DNA of 21,435 nucleotides from an uncultured Lachnospiraceae bacterium (GCA_910577015.1 CAJTKU010000028.1:1-21435), one strand, 5' to 3'. Counted from the first letter of the stretch, positions 6,458 through 14,345 are shown. The notes: generated by a model from the sequence alone, not told the origin. Made by a program: numbers and translations.

Positions 6458-7563
6458 TTATACAATACTAATACCGTTCGTGCAACCCTTTTCCCACAAA
6501 ATATATGTTGCATCAATTTTGCACCATCCTGATGCAAAATTTTTTTTACGACCAATCTTCTTTTCTTCTGTCTTACCAGCTTCCAAAGCCTGATATTCCT
6601 GATTTAATTCTCGCAGTAATTCTTCCTCGCTTGGTAAATACAATTTGTATTTTGAAGCGAAAATCTGTGTTTCATTTTCAGGTAACGTATACTTAACTAC
6701 AGACTCGCTTTTATCCGCACATAATACAATGCCAATCGGCGGATTATCTCCTTCGTTCATAAGTTCTCGTTCGTAATAATGAACATACATTTGCATCTGC
6801 CCTAAATCCTGATGTGTTAAATCTCTAACTTTTAAATCTATCAAAACAAAACATTTTAAAATGTAATTATAAAATACCAGGTCAATTCTAAAATGACGTC
6901 CATCAAACGTTATTCTTTTCTGCCTTGAGACAAATGAAAATCCTCTGCCAAGTTCCAAAAGGAATTTCTGCAAATGTGTAATTAACGCTTGCTCTAAATC
7001 ACTTTCATAAAAGTCATCATTAGGTGTCAACCCCAGAAATTCCAACACATACGGGTCACGAATAACATCCTCTGGCTCCTTCACTGACTCCACTGTCTGA
7101 ATTTCCATTGCAACTTGCTCTTTATTTTTACTGGATAATAACCTTTCATAGAAGAAAGAATTTATCTGGCGCTCAAGCTGTCTGGTACTCCATTGAGATT
7201 TTACAGCTTCTTGCATATAAAATTATCTTGCCTTATCATTTTCCACTTTCATTAAAAGTCTATAATGAGTCCAGCTTAATTCGTCACGCAATGCGTGACC
7301 ATTTGGAAATGTCAAATAAAACTGTCTCATATACTTCAAATTTGTTACTGTAAAACCTTTTCCAAAGTCCTGGGTCATTTGTTTTGATAATTCTTTTAAT
7401 AATCCTGTACCATACTCTGCTTTTAATTACCACCTTGTTCTTCAATAATTGACTTTCCTATATTCCAGTAAGCTTCAACCATTGCAAAATTGGCGGTTTG
7501 ATAAACTTTATTTCTTGCTGAAGATAAAATATTTTTGATTTCATCATAAAATTTTTGATTCAT
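6458..7563 (-). pseudogene. yhcG: YhcG-type (DUF1016) PD-(D/E)XK nuclease, broken
   Basis: The gene starts at 7563 (AAGGAG eight bases upstream) with MNQKFYDEIKNILSSAR and VYQTANFAMVEAYWNIGKSI, the N-terminal DUF1016 helices. A frameshift near 7423-7431 breaks it after EEQGGN; the other frame continues AEYGTGLLKELSKQMTQDFG and on to ENDKAR. A TAA at 7223-7225 then replaces what is normally Glu (KAREFY). From 7216 the frame is open for 252 residues: WSTRQLERQINSFFYERLLS, then the nuclease core with RIDLVFYN and VLIDLKV (the usual ELK is DLK) and GQMQMYVHYYERE. The last ~40 residues, from about KTEEKKIG, do not resemble the family end and may be fused foreign sequence. The intact C-terminal fragment could still be made, but full-length YhcG cannot. 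Confidence 0.82.
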
Positions 7564-7620
7564 CAAACTGTCTCCTTCTCATTATCCGACTTCATATATT
7601 TTAAAACAGTTCCTTTAAAA

Positions 7621-8844
7621 TTATATATCCGCATCATCTTGTTCATAATTATAAAATTTTACAAATTTAGTATAATAAGATTTTATTGCAATAATGAAAG
7701 AAGCTGATTCTATCTTACCTTCAAGAAACTTCTTACAAATTTCAACTATTCCATCTAACACTTCATCTATACACTCATCTTCTACCATCTTAAGTTTATC
7801 AGGAAATACTTCAGCAAATTTTTTGCAATTATGTGAACCATTTACTAAATCATCCATCAACAAAAAACATTGATGAATATCTTGCATATCAAATATTATA
7901 TCTGTATTTCCTATGGCATCAACCATTTCCAATCGTTCCACGGAATATTCATTTTCCCCATACAAATATTCTACCTCATCTATTAACGATTGTGGAACAA
8001 TACCTTTGCATATTTCTTGAATATATTCATTCACCAAGCCAATATCTAATTCTAAAGGTTCAATTCCATCAATAAATCTTGTGAAAGAATTACTATCTTT
8101 AGAATTTCTAAAATACAATAGCAATTCTTTCAATGCGACTCTTTCGTCCATTTTTTGCCTTTGCAAAGAATTTTTCGGATAGTTTGATAAAAAGATTCTC
8201 TCTGCTTTCGAACCACTACGTAATTCATAAGTATATGTTTGATTCTTTGTACAGCCTTCATATACCAACTGGTAGTACTTTTTCGAAAGTCCTCCAATCA
8301 CCCTACATAAAAGTTCTTTTACATCATTCGAAATCAAAATTTTATTCGTTATAAAATGATATTGTAATTTATCTAAAGAAATGTATTTTTCAATAAATTT
8401 CGCCAACATTTTTTGTTCTCTACTATACTGAGATTCTAAATTGAAACGATTATATCTCGCAGATTTATAAAAAATAGTAAGCATTTGCAAAAAATCATTT
8501 TCACGAATATTCATTTTCAAATTTGCATTTCTACAAATTCGTTCGTTAAGTGCAATATGACTATGCGTAATTAAACTTTTTTCAAACTCTTCATGTGTAT
8601 CTAATTCAACTTTTTCCCAAAGTACCAATACAATTTTTTGCAGTCGTTCTATTCCTACAGATACATGATATAAAAAAGAAAATAACATTGAATCCTGATT
8701 TATCACTTCTATCTGATTGAGCATATGTACCCCATCATAAATAAATTCGCCTGCAATATCTAACTCTGTAACCATATTAAAATTTTTATAGTTCCACAAT
8801 TTATCAGGAAATAAAGAATTCAAAATGGCTCTCCCTCCATTCAT
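7621..8844 (-). CDS. Uncharacterised AT-rich helical protein, possibly HEPN-like
   Basis: I do not recognise this 407-residue protein with confidence. It is AT-rich, almost wholly alpha-helical, and has no signal peptide or membrane segment. Residues about 50-140 contain FLYHVSVGIERLQKIVLVLW, then ITHSHIALNERI, then FYKSARYNRFNLES. This resembles the spacing of helices in HEPN ribonuclease or RNA-binding domains (GIERLLK..., a polar-x3-His turn, ARY...), but the canonical RX4-6H motif is not clear. The ATG at 8844 lacks a good ribosome-binding site; a TTG at 8823 has GGAGGG about ten bases upstream and is a likely alternative start. It sits 28 bases after rlmD on the same strand, among defence-type genes, and was probably acquired. 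Confidence 0.6.
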   Translation of the reverse strand: MNGGRAILNSLFPDKLWNYKNFNMVTELDIAGEFIYDGVHMLNQIEVINQDSMLFSFLYHVSVGIERLQKIVLVLWEKVELDTHEEFEKSLITHSHIALNERICRNANLKMNIRENDFLQMLTIFYKSARYNRFNLESQYSREQKMLAKFIEKYISLDKLQYHFITNKILISNDVKELLCRVIGGLSKKYYQLVYEGCTKNQTYTYELRSGSKAERIFLSNYPKNSLQRQKMDERVALKELLLYFRNSKDSNSFTRFIDGIEPLELDIGLVNEYIQEICKGIVPQSLIDEVEYLYGENEYSVERLEMVDAIGNTDIIFDMQDIHQCFLLMDDLVNGSHNCKKFAEVFPDKLKMVEDECIDEVLDGIVEICKKFLEGKIESASFIIAIKSYYTKFVKFYNYEQDDADI

Positions 8845-8872
8845 CCATAAAACACTAATAATCTATATCTAT

Positions 8873-10585
8873 TTATGTCATCCCAAAATGCTTCAACGCC
8901 TCTTTAATCGCTTCCACTTTCTCTGCCGTCGGATGTTTCCTCGGCTGTTTCAATTCTTCTACCGCATTAGGAGCATCATACATCGGCAATCCTAACTCCC
9001 TCTTTACCTCTGCGATATATGCGGTATGTACTTTGAAGCCATACTTCGCTTCTATGTACTCTTTAATCATTTTGTATGTAACTCGCTCTTTCGGCTTGTA
9101 CGCTTCGGCTCTTTTGGCGATATTATCAAGCGGCACTTTGCCCTCACCCTCGCCAAACTCGACTTTTACGTTAATTACGCTATCAGGTTTTTTGTGGGAA
9201 AGCATTACAACCGTCTCCACATGCCCCGTCCACGGAAACATATCCACTCCCACGCCCTTCATCATCCGGTATCCTCTCTTACCCAGATACCGCAAATCCC
9301 TGGCAAGGGTCTCCGGGTTGCAGGAAACGTAAACCACCTTTGGGGGTTGCAGCTTAACAAGGGCGTCAAGGAACTCCTCGCTGCTTCCTGCGCGCGGCGG
9401 GTCCATAAAGACGACGTCCACACGGGCTTTCTGCTCCGCCATCTGCACCATGAAAGTGCCTGCGTCGTTCTCATAAAAGGAAATATTGGAAGCCTGATTG
9501 ATTTTCGCGTTGGTTTTGGCATCCCGGATGGCTGCCTTATTGAGTTCCACACCGATGACCTCCCTTGCGCTGCCGCTTGCGATTATGCCGATGGTGCCGA
9601 TGCCGCAGTACGCATCCAGCACAACCTCTTTGCCCTTCAGGCCTGCATATTCCACTGCCTTTGCGTAAAGCTTTTCCGTCTGGACGGGATTAATCTGGTA
9701 AAAGGACTGCGGGGAAATGCGGAAGGTTTTTCCGCACAAAACATCCTCTATGTATCCCTTTCCGTACAGGACATGCTCTTTTTCCCCCATCACCATGCTG
9801 GTTCCCCTACCGTTGACGTTCAGTACAATCGTCGTGATTTCAGGATGCAGCTTCAGGAGCGCCTTCACAAAATTATTTTTGGACGGCATCACAGGAGAAG
9901 CAAGAATCAGCACTACCATAATCTGCCCCGTATGCAGGCCGGTTCTGACCAGCACATGCCGGAACAGTCCGTATCCCGTATCCTCATTAAACGGACGGAT
10001 TTTAAAAGACTTTAACAGTTCGCGTATGGACACAATAATGGCGTCCGCCTTTTCATTTTCCAGAAGGCAGGTGTCCAAAGGCACAATCCTGTGCGTCTTT
10101 TCCTCATAGGTGCCGGAAATGATATTGTGCTTCCTGTCTTCGCCGAAGACGGCATGAACCTTGTTGCGGTAATGGTAAGGGTTGTCCATCCCTATGATGG
10201 ATTCCCATCTGCCAAATCCGGCGCAATGCTCAGCAATCAGTTTTTCTTTCTTTTTCAACTGCTGCGCATAGGGCTCGTGCAGCCACTTGCAGCCGCCACA
10301 CTTTCCTTCTGCCAGGCAGACCTTCTCCCTTTTTTCCTTCCGGGGCGCGTCCTTTTCTCCCGGTTTCTGATTCCGGCTGATTTGTCCGTCCTGCCTCTTA
10401 TTCCGGCTGACCTGCTCATTTTGTTTCTGATTTCGGCTGACCTGTCCATCCTGTTTTTGATTCCGGCTGTCCTGCCTATTCTGGCTCTGATTCTGGCACA
10501 CCTGCCCACTCTGCCTCTTATTCCGGCTGTCCTGCTCACTCTGTTTCTTATTCCGGATGGCCTGCCCACTCTGTTTTTTATTCAT
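8873..10585 (-). CDS. rlmD: RlmD/RumA-type 23S rRNA (uracil-5-)-methyltransferase
   Basis: The enzyme transfers a methyl group from S-adenosylmethionine to C5 of a uracil in 23S rRNA. Residues 90-99 hold C-x5-C-x2-C, which with Cys173 forms the expected [4Fe-4S] site. The SAM-binding motif VLDAYCGIGTIG is at 322-333, the DPPRAG motif at 395-400 and the catalytic Cys at 422 (VSCNPETLARDL). Residues 2-71 are seven imperfect 10-residue repeats rich in Gln, Arg and Asn in place of the usual N-terminal TRAM domain. Residues about 455-570 are an extension (with TYKMIKEYIEAKYGFKVHTA and LGLPMYDAPNAVEELKQPRK) seen in some Clostridia homologues. The ATG overlaps the NUDIX stop (ATGA), with GAGGAG upstream, so translation is coupled. 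The exact target uridine (U1939 or U747) is not decided by sequence. Confidence 0.88.
   Translation of the reverse strand: MNKKQSGQAIRNKKQSEQDSRNKRQSGQVCQNQSQNRQDSRNQKQDGQVSRNQKQNEQVSRNKRQDGQISRNQKPGEKDAPRKEKREKVCLAEGKCGGCKWLHEPYAQQLKKKEKLIAEHCAGFGRWESIIGMDNPYHYRNKVHAVFGEDRKHNIISGTYEEKTHRIVPLDTCLLENEKADAIIVSIRELLKSFKIRPFNEDTGYGLFRHVLVRTGLHTGQIMVVLILASPVMPSKNNFVKALLKLHPEITTIVLNVNGRGTSMVMGEKEHVLYGKGYIEDVLCGKTFRISPQSFYQINPVQTEKLYAKAVEYAGLKGKEVVLDAYCGIGTIGIIASGSAREVIGVELNKAAIRDAKTNAKINQASNISFYENDAGTFMVQMAEQKARVDVVFMDPPRAGSSEEFLDALVKLQPPKVVYVSCNPETLARDLRYLGKRGYRMMKGVGVDMFPWTGHVETVVMLSHKKPDSVINVKVEFGEGEGKVPLDNIAKRAEAYKPKERVTYKMIKEYIEAKYGFKVHTAYIAEVKRELGLPMYDAPNAVEELKQPRKHPTAEKVEAIKEALKHFGMT
10373..10582 (-). 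repeat. In-frame 30-bp tandem repeat (7 units) in the rlmD 5' end
   Basis: Seven consecutive 30-bp units encode the 10-residue pattern N-K/Q-K/R-Q-S/D/N-G/E-Q-x-S-R (residues 2-71), with units such as NKKQSEQDSR and NQKQDGQVSR. No unit is exact, so the array has diverged, but all keep the frame. Confidence 0.88.
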
Positions 10586-11007
10586 GCCTGCTCCTCTTCT
10601 ATCCCTTCCCCGTAATCTGTTACCTGCTGTACCATATGTCCGATATTGCCTTCCCCCGCAAACCTATCCAAAGAAAAGAAATCCTGCCCCTCCACATTTA
10701 AAAATTCCAGCGGATGCTTTTCCCTTCGCAGGACGACTTCCTCCTTCAGCCTGCCGACGTATACCTCCACATAACAGCCCTGATTGTAATAGGTAAAATC
10801 CATCATATGCCGCAGGACGACTTGTCTGCCTGTGATTCCGGTTTCTTCCTCCAATTCCCTGTAAGCCGCCGCAAACCCGTTTTCCCCCTGCTCTATCTTT
10901 CCGCCCACAAAATTATATTTCCCTTTGTAAGGCTCTTTCTGTCGCCTGCAAAAAAGCAGTTTTTCCCCAGACTTATCATATATCATAATGCAATTATATC
11001 CCTGCAT
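10582..11007 (-). CDS. NUDIX hydrolase (8-oxo-dGTP diphosphatase-like)
   Basis: NUDIX enzymes hydrolyse nucleoside diphosphates linked to another moiety, and this subfamily often cleans oxidised nucleotides. The Nudix box is complete: GGKIEQGENGFAAAYRELEE followed by ETGI fits GX5EX7REUXEEXGU. I start at Met 11007 (MQGYNCIMIYDKSGEKLLFC), which gives a normal 141-residue protein; the open frame extends upstream to 11085 through a promoter-like repeat. A GAAAGG site lies a little far (about 10 bases) from this ATG. The stop overlaps the rlmD start (ATGA), so the two form an operon. The substrate is not identifiable from sequence. Confidence 0.82.
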   Translation of the reverse strand: MQGYNCIMIYDKSGEKLLFCRRQKEPYKGKYNFVGGKIEQGENGFAAAYRELEEETGITGRQVVLRHMMDFTYYNQGCYVEVYVGRLKEEVVLRREKHPLEFLNVEGQDFFSLDRFAGEGNIGHMVQQVTDYGEGIEEEQA

Positions 11008-11028
11008 GGCATCCAATCCTTTCTTTAC

Positions 11029-11077
11029 ACTTCTTTCTATTATTGCATACCGCATGCCGTTCTTCAATCTCTTTTTC
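11029..11077 (-). promoter_or_regulatory. 49-bp dispersed repeat carrying a promoter-like motif, copy 1
   Basis: This block matches 16569-16617 at 45 of 49 positions. On the minus strand it holds TTGAAG (11062-11067), 17 bases, then AATAAT (11039-11044) preceded by TGC, as in an extended -10. It sits about 20 bases upstream of the NUDIX start and could drive NUDIX-rlmD. The promoter role is inferred from position and conservation in both copies. Confidence 0.5.
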
Positions 11078-11151
11078 ATGTCCAATGTTCCTTCGTTACT
11101 GTCAAGTAAACGTTGGCATCTTTTTTCGTATCAAACTGTCTTTATAATTTG

Positions 11152-11192
11152 AAAATAGAAAACCCGTACACATATAGCCTTTGTGTACGGGT
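11152..11192 (-). terminator. Rho-independent terminator of the DUF4405/redox cluster
   Basis: On the minus strand ACCCGTACACA pairs perfectly with TGTGTACGGGT around a 9-base loop, followed by TTTCTATTTTC. It lies about 100 bases past the DUF4405 stop and before the NUDIX promoter, so it probably ends the whole redox transcript. Confidence 0.78.
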
Positions 11193-11289
11193 ATGTCCTT
11201 AGCTCAGGTCCGTTTGCCGGACTTTAAAATCTCCGCAAAATCCGCAAGTTTCCCAAATCCACCGCGCCTTCATCTTTTCCGTTTTTCTT

Positions 11290-11976
11290 TCATTGTCCGC
11301 CTGCCTTTCTTCCGGTTCCTGCCCATCTAACCAGTTTTGCGCCGTAATGCGCTATGAAAATGCAAAGCCCCATCAACGCAAAGTAATCCCCCAAAAACAA
11401 AAGCCTTGATTCCCCATAATCCAAAAAGACAAATTCACTGCGCAGGAACATATAAGTCAGAAAATTTCTTTTGATAAAAACATAGACTCCATAAGCTGCA
11501 ATTAACAGACTTATGATAATACCCGCAATCTGATACTTACGGTGCCGTATGTTCTTTTTTAAAACCGCATTCCAAACCGTTCCCCAGTGCAGACCTAAAT
11601 GCAGGCCCATCAGCAGGTAACCCCAATACGAGCCTAAGATATGCAGCCTCCTTGCCAGCGCCATCCCTCCCTGTATCGGAAGGAATGCAAACACATGTCT
11701 CGACATGACAATTCCGCTATACATGAGCGCAAGCATTGCCGCAAGCGTCAAGGCGTTAATGAGGCAATGCAAAATACGCATGGGTGAATATCTTCCCCGA
11801 AACAGACTTTTATACCAGTTCAGGTTATAAACCTGATGGGTAATAAACAGCACAAGCATCCCTGCCCCAATCCATTCATGAGCCTTCTCACCCCAGAATT
11901 GATAGCCCAACAGAAAAAACAGTACGATTGTCATCAGGACATCCAGCGTCCACTTTATTTTTGCCTTCGTTTTCAT
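11290..11976 (-). CDS. DUF4405 cytochrome-b-like membrane protein
   Basis: The 228-residue protein has about six hydrophobic segments (LDVLMTIVLFFLLGYQFWG near residue 10; helices near 36, 68, 104, 145 and 195). Histidines lie in or at helix ends, including FITHQVYN, RILHCLIN, RRLHILGSYWG and GLHLGLHWG, as expected for a haem-b-binding four-helix core of the DUF4405/cytochrome b561-like type. That points to a membrane electron carrier. I start at 11976 because AAGGAGG lies four bases upstream. It is the last gene of the cluster, 44 bases after the carboxymuconolactone-decarboxylase-like gene, and may feed electrons to or from its flavoproteins. Confidence 0.75.
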   Translation of the reverse strand: MKTKAKIKWTLDVLMTIVLFFLLGYQFWGEKAHEWIGAGMLVLFITHQVYNLNWYKSLFRGRYSPMRILHCLINALTLAAMLALMYSGIVMSRHVFAFLPIQGGMALARRLHILGSYWGYLLMGLHLGLHWGTVWNAVLKKNIRHRKYQIAGIIISLLIAAYGVYVFIKRNFLTYMFLRSEFVFLDYGESRLLFLGDYFALMGLCIFIAHYGAKLVRWAGTGRKAGGQ

Positions 11977-12020
11977 ACTGCCTCCTTTTTGCAATCCCTG
12001 AAATGCCGTCAGGACATTCT

Positions 12021-12701
12021 TTATGCTTTGTTAACACAATTCAGCGCATTCAGGCTGCGGGGATAACCTATATACGGCAGACACTGTGATACCACCCGAA
12101 TCAGAAAATCCTTATCGTTTCCGAGGTTTATATTTCCCTTTGCATGGGCTGTCAACTGTGGTTCACAGCCGCCCTGTGCTGCCAGAAAACAAAATGTAAT
12201 CAATTCACGCCGCTTTAAATCCAAGCCGCCCCTTGTATAATAGTCTCCGAAGCAGTTTGCCGCCAGCCACCGGTTGATGTGTCCTGCTTTCCACGCTTCC
12301 TTCATATGCTCCCCAAAAATCACCGCCTGCGCCTCTGCTCCCTTTTCCAGCCTGTTTTCCATATCTGTCGTTGCCTGTGCAGGCAACGGCAACTTGACTC
12401 CCCGCGCAGTTAAAATATCGTTGGTAGCAGCTAAAAACGGCATGACCCTGCCAAGCCCAAGATAATCCACCGCCTGATAGACCATCTCTTTCACCATGAC
12501 TGGCGTCAGTCCGCCATCCAACGCTTTGGGCAGCATATCTTTATAAACCTCAAGCCCCTGACAGCCCAGCAACGTGGCAAGAATCGCCAGATAACGTATA
12601 TCTTCCGGCAGTTCCCGACCGGGTTCCTTTACCACTTCTTCCAAGGTAAAATGCTCTATAATCCTCATAAATTCTGAATCTGTTTCATAATAATCCGCCA
12701 T
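12021..12701 (-). CDS. Carboxymuconolactone decarboxylase-like (AhpD-fold) protein, two CMD domains
   Basis: The 226-residue protein holds two CMD/AhpD repeats. The first (residues about 30-100) has IRYLAILATLLGCQGLEVYK and VKEMVYQAVDYLGLGRVMPF; the second (about 130-215) has RELITFCFLAAQGGCEPQLT and LIRVVSQCLPYIGYPRSLNA. AhpD-fold proteins carry peroxidase or decarboxylase activity through a Cys/His proton relay; here Cys and His sit in CEPQLTAH, but a second Cys is not in the CXXC position. A role in detoxification with the cupin and flavodoxin neighbours is typical. GAGG lies before the ATG at 12701. Substrate unknown. Confidence 0.82.
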   Translation of the reverse strand: MADYYETDSEFMRIIEHFTLEEVVKEPGRELPEDIRYLAILATLLGCQGLEVYKDMLPKALDGGLTPVMVKEMVYQAVDYLGLGRVMPFLAATNDILTARGVKLPLPAQATTDMENRLEKGAEAQAVIFGEHMKEAWKAGHINRWLAANCFGDYYTRGGLDLKRRELITFCFLAAQGGCEPQLTAHAKGNINLGNDKDFLIRVVSQCLPYIGYPRSLNALNCVNKA

Positions 12702-12715
12702 TTTTCCTCATTCCT

Positions 12716-12768
12716 GCGCTGCTTTATTGTGCAAAGCCATACGGCTTTCGAGTTTGTGCAAGCAGCGC
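12716..12768. repeat. Structured intercistronic element (nested hairpin)
   Basis: GCGCTGCTT (12716-12724) and AAGCAGCGC (12760-12768) form outer arms; inside, AAAGCC-ATAC-GGCTTT (12733-12748) forms a hairpin, and TTGTGCAA occurs twice in direct orientation. It separates the flavoprotein pseudogene from the CMD-like gene and could stabilise or punctuate the transcript. Its GC-rich make-up suggests a dispersed repeat element. Confidence 0.65.
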
Positions 12769-12799
12769 GCAGGCACAAATCCCGCGATTGAAAATTATG

Positions 12800-13206
12800 T
12801 TAAACACTTTTCCCCAGTTCATATGCCCTCTTAGGAAACTCTGTATTCTTTGTCATGGTAACCGTACCGCATCCTGTCCCCAAAATCTGTCCCTGATTCT
12901 GAAAATTAAGATACCCGCACAGGGTTTCATAATGGGACTTTATGTCTTTCATCGTCCATTCCTTACTGTCCCATGCCGCCACAATCAGCGCCGTTTTCAG
13001 GTTCCTGCCTGTAAGAGCCCCGTTAAAGCTGTAAAACCGGACATCCCACAGGCGTCACACCCAAGGCAGGGATGAAGGTTGGCGCGAGCGGCGTCAAAAA
13101 CCGTCACCTTATGCCCTGCTTCCTTTGCACCCTGTATAAAATATTCTGCCAGCAGATTCGACGAACCCTTTTTATGCGGGCTGCTCTCAATCACTAAAAT
13201 ATCCAT
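12800..13206 (-). pseudogene. NAD(P)H-dependent FMN-reductase/flavodoxin-family gene with internal deletion
   Basis: The N-terminal part (MDILVIESSPHKKGSSNLLA...) has the FMN phosphate-binding loop SSPHKKGSSN and HPCLGCDACGMSG, as in flavodoxin-family iron-sulfur flavoproteins. The frame then runs into TALTGLLQAGT and a stop. In another frame the sequence resumes FYSFNGALTGRNLKTALIVA, AWDSKEWTMKDIKSHYETL and TGCGTVTMTKNTEFPKRAYE, the normal C-terminal end. About 40 residues expected between CGMSG and FYSFNG (the segment with PLYYFGF) are missing, and the deletion is not a multiple of three. It lies mid-cluster between the cyclophilin-like lipoprotein and the CMD-like gene, so loss of this one enzyme should not silence downstream genes. 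Start 13206 follows AAAGGAG by 11 bases. Confidence 0.82.
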
Positions 13207-13284
13207 ACTTTTCGATTCTCCTTTTATATCAACTTTGTTACAGCTTTGCCGCGACACATAATCCCACGGAACTAAAGTTCCACG

Positions 13285-13809
13285 CTATTCCAAAGAAAAC
13301 GTAACCGTCACATCCCCATTGCCAAACACATTCAATAGTTCCTCTCCCGTCACGCCTTCAATCTTTCCTATCCTTGTAAAGTTCCATGAATTTGTATCAT
13401 AATAAATCACAAGCAAATTTCCCTGATACAGAATGATATCGCCTGCTCCTGTCATAATCTGTTCGTCATTTCTCGGTAAATCCGTTCCGATGGGGCCAAC
13501 TTTTTCCATGCTTGCGTAATCGCTCATGCTGATTGTCAGCGGCCCTTCTGCAAGAAGTTCCTTCAATGCCTCCACGGAAGAGTTGTCTGCAAGCGTTGCC
13601 GTAAATGTAGTATCTCCTGCCGTTATTTTCATGGTATTGTCCTCCATATGATTTGCACTGCTGTCTGTTTCCTCTGTTGCAGATGATACACTGCTGCTTT
13701 CCACCACGGGCTCTTTTGCAGGTTCTGCATCCCTAGCTGTTTTGCTTCCACAGGCTGTCAAAAAAGCCAGCATAACCGTAACAATCAGACTTACAACCGT
13801 TTTTTTCAT
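13285..13809 (-). CDS. Cyclophilin-like domain lipoprotein
   Basis: The 174-residue precursor starts at 13809 (AGGAGGG five bases upstream) and has a short lipoprotein signal (KKTVVSLIVTVMLAFLTACG; lipobox LTAC, Cys20), placing it on the outer face of the membrane. A Ser/Glu-rich linker runs to about residue 58. The rest matches the bacterial cyclophilin-like fold: MKITAGDTTFTATLADNSSV, then GPLTISMSDYASMEKVGPIG and IILYQGNLLVIYYDTNSWNF. These domains lack proven prolyl-isomerase activity. It sits directly after the cupin gene, a common pairing in such clusters. Confidence 0.85.
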   Translation of the reverse strand: MKKTVVSLIVTVMLAFLTACGSKTARDAEPAKEPVVESSSVSSATEETDSSANHMEDNTMKITAGDTTFTATLADNSSVEALKELLAEGPLTISMSDYASMEKVGPIGTDLPRNDEQIMTGAGDIILYQGNLLVIYYDTNSWNFTRIGKIEGVTGEELLNVFGNGDVTVTFSLE

Positions 13810-13865
13810 ATATGCCCTCCTCATATAACAGGCTTTGTGAGAAGCCGTCCTGTGACGGTGCGTCT

Positions 13866-14312
13866 TTAGAAATTCTTGCCACACTTTCCATACGCCTCGT
13901 CATCCACCGGCTCGCACCACTCATTTGTTGTTTCTTCTCCGGGAACTTCTACCGCGATATGGGAAAACCAGCTGTCCGCCTTTGCGCCGTGCCAGTGCTT
14001 CACTTCCGAAGGAATCGTGATAACCATACCCGGTTCAAGGCTGACTGCCTCTTTTCCTTCCTCCTGATACCAGCCGCTGCCTGCCGTACAAATCAAAAGC
14101 TGCCCGCCGCCGCTCTTTGCATGATGGATATGCCAGTTGTTCCGGCATCCCGGCTCAAAGGTGACATTTGCCAGAAACACCGTCGTTTCCTTCGGATTCG
14201 TAAGCGGGTTCAGGTAAGAATTACCGATAAAATACTGTGCAAAGGCAGTATTCTCCTGTCCCAGTCCAAATACGTTCTGCCTGTCAAATTCTTCCTTGCT
14301 GCTAATCTTCAT
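13866..14312 (-). CDS. Cupin-domain protein (CMD-associated)
   Basis: The 148-residue protein is a single-domain cupin. Metal ligands are visible in WHIHHAKSGGGQLL (about residues 60-73, with His pairs and Gln at the usual Glu position) and in KHWHGAKADSWFSHIAVEVP (about 105-125). This subgroup accompanies carboxymuconolactone-decarboxylase-like proteins and is thought to act on quinone-like or electrophilic small molecules; the reaction is unknown. Start 14312 has GAAGGGAG upstream. It begins 33 bases after the flavodoxin stop, in the same operon. Confidence 0.85.
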   Translation of the reverse strand: MKISSKEEFDRQNVFGLGQENTAFAQYFIGNSYLNPLTNPKETTVFLANVTFEPGCRNNWHIHHAKSGGGQLLICTAGSGWYQEEGKEAVSLEPGMVITIPSEVKHWHGAKADSWFSHIAVEVPGEETTNEWCEPVDDEAYGKCGKNF

Positions 14313-14345
14313 AATATATCTCTCCCTTCTAAATATTTTCATTTT

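Noticed and set aside
9026..10015. Long plus-strand open frame (329 codons) opposite rlmD
   Set aside because: It is the complement of a well-supported gene, with His/Arg-rich unstructured translation and no ribosome-binding site.
10091..10615. Plus-strand frame with repeated hydrophobic LILFLIPA-type units
   Set aside because: These repeats are the antisense reading of the 30-bp array in rlmD.
11198..11289. Coding-like stretch after the DUF4405 stop (KLADFAEILKSG in one frame)
   Set aside because: Short, interrupted by stops and without a recognisable family; too weak to call a remnant.
13253..13285. Short palindrome GGAACT-AAAGTTCC after the cyclophilin-like gene
   Set aside because: Only six paired bases with a two-base loop and no T run; not a credible terminator.
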